A DNA stretch of 64,000 nt, from contig NZ_JANQDU010000004.1 of assembly GCF_024723735.1 (NCBI RefSeq), positions 62,001 through 126,000 on the forward strand. Reading direction: 5' to 3'. Position 1 is the first letter of the stretch; every line of letters starts with the position of its first letter. Position numbers and translations under genes: made by a program. Below the pieces are notes generated by a model. The model was not told where the DNA came from. It searched no databases and saw nothing but the letters and a program-made list of their open reading frames with translations. Shown here piece after piece: positions 57,727 through 64,000 of this stretch. Source of the DNA: Frigidibacter sp. ROC022. GTDB taxonomy: Bacteria > Pseudomonadota > Alphaproteobacteria > Rhodobacterales > Rhodobacteraceae.

Positions 57727-57963
57727 ACTGAAACCCCAACGAGTCAGGCCCTCCGTTCTCGATCAGGCCCTCGTGTCCCAAATCATCTGACGACGGACAG
57801 GCTGATCCGGGTGAAGAAAACCATGTGGGCCGTGGCCGGGACCTGGGAACGCGCGTTCACGTGCCTTGGAAAGACGAGCGGCTCCTTCGGCGTTGTATCC
57901 TTCCAGCCTGGACAAGTCGGCCCGGATCCTTAGCCTGCCGGGCTGTGACCAGTCGAGGCGCTT
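57727..57963. other. gap between IS remnant and helicase
   Basis: About 240 bases without a supported gene. The right end of the IS should be here, but I could not pick an inverted repeat with confidence. The helicase frame has a TGA at 57946, so its start must be after that. Confidence 0.35.
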
Positions 57964-60894
57964 TTGGGTAACGCGAGCAAGACCTGTCCGATCTGTTCGG
58001 GACTTGAAGCGGGGTTGATTCCGGCACCGCGTCATGTGGCGCGCTGGGATGTGCTCACCGCGTCCGAACAGCTCGGACTGCTTGCCCAACTCGGAGAGGC
58101 GCTCGGGCGTGGGGCGCCTGGCTTCACCGCCTCTTCCGAATATGGTCACTTCCATCTCAGCGAGGCGCTGCCGCAGGGACAAGCGCCCATGCGCCTGACG
58201 ACCGGGGGCGAGGATCCGATGCTGCCCCTGCTGACTGAGAACTTGGATCAGGCGCATTCCGTCGATCTTGCGGTAGCGTTTGCAATGGACAGCGGTGTGG
58301 CGCTGTTGGAGCCGTGGTTTCAAGACCTACTGGAGCGCGGTGGGCGTCTTCGGGTCGTCGTAGGCGACTACCTCGATACGACCGATCCGGCCGCGCTGGG
58401 CCGGTTGCTCGAACTGGAGGGCGCCGAGCTTTACGTGTTCGAGACGGCGGGACTGAGCTTCCACCCCAAGGTTTGGTTGTTTCGCGCGGAAGACAACCGC
58501 GGCGCGATTGTCGGAAGCTCGAACCTGTCGCAATCCGCGCTGACGACCGGTGTCGAGTGGAACCTGCATACAGAGGACACCTCCGGGGAAATCGCCGAGG
58601 CGTTCGAGGCGTTGCTTGCACGGCCTGAAGTGAAACCGCTCACCCCAGAGTGGATCGACGCATATGCCGCGCGCCGACGCGCACGGCCCCTGCCGGAGTT
58701 CTCGGCCAAACTGCTGGAAGAGGAGGGGCCGCCGCCCGAGCCGCACGAGATACAGGTTGAGGCCCTCGAGGCCTTGCGTGCCACCCGCCAGACCGGACAC
58801 CGCGCCGGGCTCGTGATTCTCGCGACCGGATTGGGCAAGACCTGGCTCGCGGCCTTCGATACGGTGCAGGCCAAGGCCGGTCGCATACTCTTCGTCGCCC
58901 ACCGTGATGAGATCCTCACGCAGGCAATGAACGCTTTTCGAAAAGTTCGCCCGGATGCCCGGCTCGGCAAATACAACGGCCAGGAAAAGGACGCCGAGGC
59001 TGAGATCTTGTTCGGCTCGATCCAAACCTTGGGTCGCGTCGCGCATCTGCGGCAGTTTGCGCCCGACCACTTCGATTACATCGTCGTGGATGAGTTCCAT
59101 CATGCCGCCGCAAGCACCTATCAGAAGCTGATCGACCACTTCACGCCACGCTTTCTGCTCGGCCTGACCGCGACGCCGGACCGGACAGATGGCGCCGATC
59201 TGCTTGGGCTGTGTGGCGGGAACCTCGTCTATCAATGTGGGCTCTTCGACGGAATCGACCGGGGACATTTGTCGTCGTTCCACTACTTCGGCGTGCCCGA
59301 CGAGGTGGACTATGCCCAGATCCCCTGGCGCTCGGGTCAGTTCGACCCGACCGAGCTGGAAGCCGCGATGGCGACAGAGGCGCGGGCGCTGAATGCTTAC
59401 GAGCAGTTCCAGAAGCGCGCAAAGGGGCCGGCGATCGGGTTTTGCGTCTCGAAGCACCATGCCGATTACATGGCGGAGTTTTTCAAGGCGCGTGGGCTGC
59501 GGGCGGTCGCGGTTCATTCCGGTGAAAGTTCGGCGCCGCGAACCAGTTCGCTGGTCGCGCTGGGCAGGGGTGAGATCGACATCCTGTTCGCTGTCGACAT
59601 GTTCAACGAAGGCGTCGACGTGCCCGAGATCGGCACCGTGATGATGCTTCGCCCGACCAAGAGCGCGATCATCTGGCTGCAACAGCTTGGCCGGGGTCTG
59701 CGGCGCGTCGAAGGCAAGGTGCTCCAGGTCATCGACTACATCGGCAACCACCGCTCGTTTCTCACCAAGGCAGCGGCGCTCTTGCAGGCTGGCGGTGGTG
59801 ACAGGTCGATCAGCAAACGGTTGGATGATCTGGAGGCTGGGGCGTTCAAGCTTCCGGCGGGCTGCGAGGTCACGTATGAGCTTGAGGCCATCAAGTTTCT
59901 GCGCGACCTCCTCAAGACTAGCGACGCCCATGACGAAGGCGAGGCTTTCTATCGTGGGCATATCTTGCGGAGAGGGCGAAGGCCCACAGCCCTGGAATAT
60001 GCCGAGGCCGGGTTCTCCCCGGCCAAAACTGGTCACGGCACCTGGTTCGAGTTTGTGCGCGACATGGGAGATGAGGTTGCGCCGGGCGTATTCGAGAACA
60101 TGGGGCTGCTGAGAATGCTTGAGCGACCAAATCTCGCGACGCCGGAGGTTCCCGCTCTGATCGATGTCCTCACCTCCGGTGAACTTCTGCCGAAGAGTAA
60201 GATCGCTTCGGCGGTGGGCGAGACGCTCCAGCGTCATGGCCTCCGGCAAAGCGGCACGTCGGAAGAAATTGAGAGAGCCGTGGCCGACCTGCTGATGTCG
60301 CCACACGTGGTCGAAGCTCATGGCGTTGTGCGTTTTCGCCAACCCGTTTCGCAGGATCAAGCGGCGGCGTTGCGTGAACTCATTGCCTGGCGGTTGGATA
60401 CCTCGGTCGAGCGCGTGCGGCCATCAACGGAATTTGCGGAACCGGGGCCAGGTCCGATCCTGTGGCACGAATACATGCGCCAGGATGTGCCCGCATTGTT
60501 CGGAGAGACCTTCAACACGGGCAGCTGGAACCAGGGTGTCGTGAAGATCCCGAGCGGGCTGGTTCTGTTCACGACCTTGAAGAAGGGAGGGCTTTCACAA
60601 GGCGGACAGTATGAAGATCACTTCATCGACGACCAGACCATGCAATGGCAGAGCCAGACCAGCACACGCAGGAGCAGCGAGCGGGGGCGGATCCTTCTTG
60701 GTGAGGTCGAGGGGCAAGAGGTGCACCTCTTCGTACGCGGTTCCAAACTCCGTGGATCGACTGCCGCGCCTTTCCTCTACCTCGGAAAACCCCGTGTGAT
60801 CCGGTCCCGAGGGGAAGCGCCAATCACAATCGAATGGCAGCTTCCGGCCAAGATCCCGCCCGCTTTTCACGGGGCGTTCGGCTTGGGGCAGTGA
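57964..60894 (+). CDS. DEAD/DEAH-type helicase with PLD nuclease domain and DUF3427
   Basis: The 976-codon frame (from TTG 57964) encodes a HIT-like N-terminal part (IPAPRHVARWDVLTASEQ, residues 1-70), a phospholipase D-type domain (FHPKVWLFRAEDNRGAIVG and GSSNLSQ at 163-190), an SF2 helicase core with ATGLGKTW (Walker A), VVDEFHHA (Walker B), GLTATPDR and QLGRGLRR, and a DUF3427-type C-terminal region. Such proteins may act on DNA in defence or repair. The N-terminus lacks an ATG and the HIT catalytic His triad is incomplete (GHFHLSEAL), so the 5' end may be truncated by the nearby IS. It converges with the RecQ-UvrD gene. Confidence 0.88.
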   Translation: MGNASKTCPICSGLEAGLIPAPRHVARWDVLTASEQLGLLAQLGEALGRGAPGFTASSEYGHFHLSEALPQGQAPMRLTTGGEDPMLPLLTENLDQAHSVDLAVAFAMDSGVALLEPWFQDLLERGGRLRVVVGDYLDTTDPAALGRLLELEGAELYVFETAGLSFHPKVWLFRAEDNRGAIVGSSNLSQSALTTGVEWNLHTEDTSGEIAEAFEALLARPEVKPLTPEWIDAYAARRRARPLPEFSAKLLEEEGPPPEPHEIQVEALEALRATRQTGHRAGLVILATGLGKTWLAAFDTVQAKAGRILFVAHRDEILTQAMNAFRKVRPDARLGKYNGQEKDAEAEILFGSIQTLGRVAHLRQFAPDHFDYIVVDEFHHAAASTYQKLIDHFTPRFLLGLTATPDRTDGADLLGLCGGNLVYQCGLFDGIDRGHLSSFHYFGVPDEVDYAQIPWRSGQFDPTELEAAMATEARALNAYEQFQKRAKGPAIGFCVSKHHADYMAEFFKARGLRAVAVHSGESSAPRTSSLVALGRGEIDILFAVDMFNEGVDVPEIGTVMMLRPTKSAIIWLQQLGRGLRRVEGKVLQVIDYIGNHRSFLTKAAALLQAGGGDRSISKRLDDLEAGAFKLPAGCEVTYELEAIKFLRDLLKTSDAHDEGEAFYRGHILRRGRRPTALEYAEAGFSPAKTGHGTWFEFVRDMGDEVAPGVFENMGLLRMLERPNLATPEVPALIDVLTSGELLPKSKIASAVGETLQRHGLRQSGTSEEIERAVADLLMSPHVVEAHGVVRFRQPVSQDQAAALRELIAWRLDTSVERVRPSTEFAEPGPGPILWHEYMRQDVPALFGETFNTGSWNQGVVKIPSGLVLFTTLKKGGLSQGGQYEDHFIDDQTMQWQSQTSTRRSSERGRILLGEVEGQEVHLFVRGSKLRGSTAAPFLYLGKPRVIRSRGEAPITIEWQLPAKIPPAFHGAFGLGQ

Positions 60895-60996
60895 TGTCAT
60901 TAAGCGTTATTCGCGAATGGCGGCGCGGCAATCGCACCCTTCTGAGTTTGGGGGCCAGATCAGGGATGAAATCAGGTCGTCACGTCCGAGACTTGG

Positions 60997-63900
60997 CTAT
61001 CCGTCTTCGAACACCAACTCCGGAAGCACGACCTCCCATTCATCGCGCTTGAGGGTGTAATGAAACGCCTCGTCGCCGTCCTCCTTGCGCCAACGTAGAA
61101 TCGCTGCGATCTCGCCTCGGGCAAATCTGGTCCTGGGAGGCGGTGAGAAGGATTTTGCCATTCGTCCGAGAACCCGCCCCTTGGCGTCGCGAATGAACCA
61201 TTGGCCATTCTCAAGGTCGAGCCTCACAGGATCACCAATCTGCGCGTCAGCGATGGCCGCGAGCGCGGGATGGCCGGGGCGTTGACGACCGGCAAAGGAG
61301 AGATCGACCATCCGTGCTTCGGGCGAGACGTAGTGTCGCCTCGGACTCGGAAAGGCGGTAAGAATGGGTGTGACGTGGCGAGTCAGGATCGAGGGTGAGT
61401 CGGTGGGCAGGTATTCGTGGTTGTCGTTCGACATTACCGCGAGGCTACGGCGCGCGCGGGTCATGGCGACGTAGAACAGCCGGCGGGGGGCGTCCTGGTC
61501 TTCTTCGCGCGAGGGGCGCTCCCAACCGCCGTCGAGGATGACCACGTCGTCGAACTCAAGCCCCTTGGCGCGGTGGGCTGTGAGCAGCTTCAGGCCGCGT
61601 TGTTCGCCCCAGGAGTCGCGCGCCCATTCCGCGAACCATTCGATGATGTCGGTCGCAGGGAGCGAGCGGCTCTCGACATCGCGCGCGAGAAGGCCAAGGC
61701 CCTCGCCGATCCGATCGGTCCAGCGGGATGTCGGGATGGCGTTGAGCACTTGGGTCAACTCGGCAATGGTGAACATCCGGGTCAGGTCGGCGCGGATGGT
61801 CGCGACAAAGGTCTGCATTTCGCGCATTCGCCACAGGCCCGGCAGTCGGTCACTGGCCCATTCGACCGGGATGCCAAGGCTCTCGGCGTAGTCGCGTACC
61901 GGGGCGAGGCGGCGCCAGTCGCGGGCGATGATGGCGGCGCGAGACCATGTCCAATCCGGGATCAACCGCGACAGGCGTTGCAGCTCATCGAGCGCGGACA
62001 TGGCCTGCGCGTCGTTGCCAGGCGGGCAGGCGAGGATCTGGACACGTCCTTGCCCGACCGGGTCGAGTGACGCGAGCGCCCCGCCGGGATCGTCGTTCAA
62101 CCGCGCCGGATCAACAGTGATTTCGTGCCCGGTCTTCATCCGCTCTGCTGACTCGGCGATCACCGCGTTGGCCGCCGAGACGATGTGGCCGGAGGAGCGG
62201 TAGTTGTCGGTGAGGAAAACGGGCTTGGCGGAGTAATCCTCCTCGAACTGGCGGATGTAGCGGACAGACGCCCCGGCGAAAGCGTAGATGTTCTGGTCGT
62301 CGTCGCCGACGGCAAACAGGCTGAGTCGCTGGTCAGGGTCATCAAGGCTGCGGCCAGCGACCGCCGCGATGAGCGCGTATTCTCCCGGGCCGACATCCTG
62401 GTACTCGTCGACCAGGATCCAGCGGTAGCCCTGGATCAGGGTCTCTCGCAGGGCCTCGGCCTCTTGCTTGCTGAGCCCGTCGCCCCGGAGCAGTTGGACA
62501 GCCTTCTTGAGCAAGTCGTCGAAATCCACCGTTTCGGTCCGCGCCCCGGCGAAGCTGGCACCGACAAGGCGCATGGCGAGGGCATGGACCGTCGACACGG
62601 TGACAAAGGCTGCCTCATCGCCGATCAGGCGGCGCAGCCGTTCGCGGATCTCGGCGGCGGCATGGCGGTTGTAGGCCAGCACCAGGATGCCGCGCGGGTC
62701 TTCGCGCCGGATCCGCACGAGGTAGGCGATGCGGTGGACCAACACCCGGGTCTTGCCGGACCCGGGGCCAGCGAGAACCAGCACGTTTGTCTGTTCGCGG
62801 TCGTCGCGGACGATCTGTTCCTGCACGGGGTTGCCGAGAGAACCGACGATGGCCTTCCACGACGCGCCGGTGGCTTGCCTGCGGTACTCGGTGCCACGAC
62901 CCGGAAGCCAGCGGCGCATGAAGGTCTCGTGGTCGAGCGCGAAATAGTCTTCAGCCAGCCGTTCCGCCTCTTCGATGCTGTCGAGGCCCTTCTCGGCATA
63001 GGTGGCCATGACATGCGTCTGGATGGTCTGCTCGGTGTAATGTTCTTCGAGTGGCGCGAAGTGCTGTACCGTGAAGTTGCCGCCCTTGCGGTTGAGCCGA
63101 ACGGTCAGCGCCTGCCGGAACACGCTGAGCCCGCGACCGAGGGTGACGACCTGTTGCTCATGCAGCCAGAGGAGGGCGCGGTCCATCAACCGGTTCGGAT
63201 CGTGGATCTTCGCGCGCAGCAAGGCGTCACCGGTGATTGCGGCGAGCAGGCTGCCCAACGTGGTCTCAACCTGGATGTCCTTGCCGCGCGTTCCCTTCTC
63301 CACCTTTCCGACCAGATGATCGAGAAGTCGCTGAGCGCCCTGGCGGCGGACCTGGGCGGTCTGGTCGACGACTGGCCAGGACCGTTGAAGGCGGACCATA
63401 AGGCTGCTGCGCGCCGACTTACGCACTGACAGGTTTCCGCGCCCGCCGTCCATGTCGCGCCCGTCCTGCGCCATGCCGCGGATGAGCGCCTCGACCAGAT
63501 CTGGGCGCACATCAGAGTGGCCGCGCTCGCGCAGCGCCTGGCTGGTCTGGGCGAGGTTGAGCGGCAAGGGCTCATTCGCATCCGCATCGGGCGCGAGTTC
63601 CCGCATCAGGGCGATCAGGTCGGCCTCGAGAGCGGCGGCCCGGTCGAACCTGTTTTGCGACGAGTTTTCGATGCCGACGTGCGCGAAGATGGTGATGTTG
63701 GTGTCGTCGTTGGCGATGCCGACGGCTTCAAGGTCAGTGAGCGCCTTGCGCAGCGCGGCCCCGGACAGCCCGCTGACACCGGCAAGCTCGTCGGTGCTGA
63801 TCCCCTCGTCGACTGGCGCGTTGATGATGTGACGCACGATGTTGAGGAGGCGCTGTTTCTGCTTGCCGGAGATGGCGGCCCTGTCGAGGATCCTTTCAGC

Positions 63901-64000
63901 CGCGGCCAGATCGGGCACCCGAAGCGAGGCCGGAAAGACCTGTACACGGTTCTCCTCGCGCGACAGCAACGTTGCCTCTTCCAGCCAGGCGACAGCTGTC
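60997..64000 (-). CDS. RecQ-UvrD fusion helicase, C-terminal part (runs off the window)
   Basis: The frame stays open to the right edge, so at least 1000 residues of a longer protein are seen. First comes a winged-helix region typical of the end of a RecQ module (EENRVQVFPASLRVPDL, KQRLLNIVRHIINAPVDEG). Then comes a UvrD/Rep helicase with LAGPGSGKTRVLVHRIAYL, ILVDEYQDVGPGEYALI, GDDDQNIYAFAGASV, LTDNYRSSGH, TAHRAKGLEFDDVVI and FYVAMTRARR. A C-terminal tail of about 130 residues follows. Fusions of RecQ and UvrD of about 1700 residues exist in proteobacteria. The two motors may unwind DNA in turn. Its partner is likely the adjacent helicase-PLD gene. Confidence 0.88.
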   Translation of the reverse strand, partial: TAVAWLEEATLLSREENRVQVFPASLRVPDLAAAERILDRAAISGKQKQRLLNIVRHIINAPVDEGISTDELAGVSGLSGAALRKALTDLEAVGIANDDTNITIFAHVGIENSSQNRFDRAAALEADLIALMRELAPDADANEPLPLNLAQTSQALRERGHSDVRPDLVEALIRGMAQDGRDMDGGRGNLSVRKSARSSLMVRLQRSWPVVDQTAQVRRQGAQRLLDHLVGKVEKGTRGKDIQVETTLGSLLAAITGDALLRAKIHDPNRLMDRALLWLHEQQVVTLGRGLSVFRQALTVRLNRKGGNFTVQHFAPLEEHYTEQTIQTHVMATYAEKGLDSIEEAERLAEDYFALDHETFMRRWLPGRGTEYRRQATGASWKAIVGSLGNPVQEQIVRDDREQTNVLVLAGPGSGKTRVLVHRIAYLVRIRREDPRGILVLAYNRHAAAEIRERLRRLIGDEAAFVTVSTVHALAMRLVGASFAGARTETVDFDDLLKKAVQLLRGDGLSKQEAEALRETLIQGYRWILVDEYQDVGPGEYALIAAVAGRSLDDPDQRLSLFAVGDDDQNIYAFAGASVRYIRQFEEDYSAKPVFLTDNYRSSGHIVSAANAVIAESAERMKTGHEITVDPARLNDDPGGALASLDPVGQGRVQILACPPGNDAQAMSALDELQRLSRLIPDWTWSRAAIIARDWRRLAPVRDYAESLGIPVEWASDRLPGLWRMREMQTFVATIRADLTRMFTIAELTQVLNAIPTSRWTDRIGEGLGLLARDVESRSLPATDIIEWFAEWARDSWGEQRGLKLLTAHRAKGLEFDDVVILDGGWERPSREEDQDAPRRLFYVAMTRARRSLAVMSNDNHEYLPTDSPSILTRHVTPILTAFPSPRRHYVSPEARMVDLSFAGRQRPGHPALAAIADAQIGDPVRLDLENGQWFIRDAKGRVLGRMAKSFSPPPRTRFARGEIAAILRWRKEDGDEAFHYTLKRDEWEVVLPELVFEDG

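Noticed and set aside
55142-64000. Second copy of the tRNA-Arg 3' end that would mark the right end of the island
   Set aside because: Only a short CCCAGCGCG match near 56877 was found, too short to be an attachment core; the true end may lie beyond the window.

Overview
The window is high-GC DNA from an alphaproteobacterium, most likely a marine member of the Rhodobacterales (Paracoccaceae/Roseobacter type). The order rpmH-rnpA-yidD, yidC-MOSC-engB and rbfA-truB-rpsO-pnp, the TRAP and NhaD transporters, and the SseB, DUF1643 and VTT proteins fit that group. The species cannot be named from sequence reading alone.

Left part (1-20 kb) is accessory DNA. It starts with a family 2 glycosyltransferase, a sulfotransferase and an MFS exporter. 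A LysR regulator follows, with a perfect T-N11-A palindrome just downstream and then wrbA, a DUF1127 peptide, a P-loop kinase and an EamA exporter. From 7.9 to 18.1 kb lies a segment bounded by two 127-bp repeats, each ending in a copy of the 3' end of tRNA-Gln; the intact tRNA-Gln is at 19.9 kb. This segment carries a secreted YHYH protein, a decayed PEBP gene, a frameshifted secreted protein, MacA with a twice-frameshifted MacB, a DctPQM TRAP transporter and a frameshifted P-loop kinase. A homocysteine S-methyltransferase sits between the second repeat and the tRNA. The layout looks like tandem genomic islands at tRNA-Gln, with no integrase left.

The middle part (20-54 kb) is mostly core: capsule export proteins KpsE/KpsT without KpsM, NhaD, a UDG-SseB pair, a D-amino acid transaminase, and a tightly packed four-gene operon (metallophosphoesterase, GT21 glycosyltransferase, VTT membrane protein, GT2) that resembles a PlcP/Agt lipid-remodelling cluster. 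Then come dapB, the rbfA-truB-rpsO-pnp block, argB, transporters, engB, MOSC, yidC, a GGDEF/EAL protein, ttcA, two tandem paralogous proteins of unknown function, yidD, rnpA, rpmH and a sensor kinase.

The right part (55-64 kb) follows tRNA-Arg(ACG) and is again accessory: a DUF4145 zinc-ribbon protein, small phage-like genes, a truncated and catalytically mutated IS3-type transposase, a PLD-helicase-DUF3427 protein with an odd HIT-like N-terminus, and the C-terminal part of a very large RecQ-UvrD fusion helicase running off the edge. This is the best candidate for a DNA repair or phage-defence module in the window.
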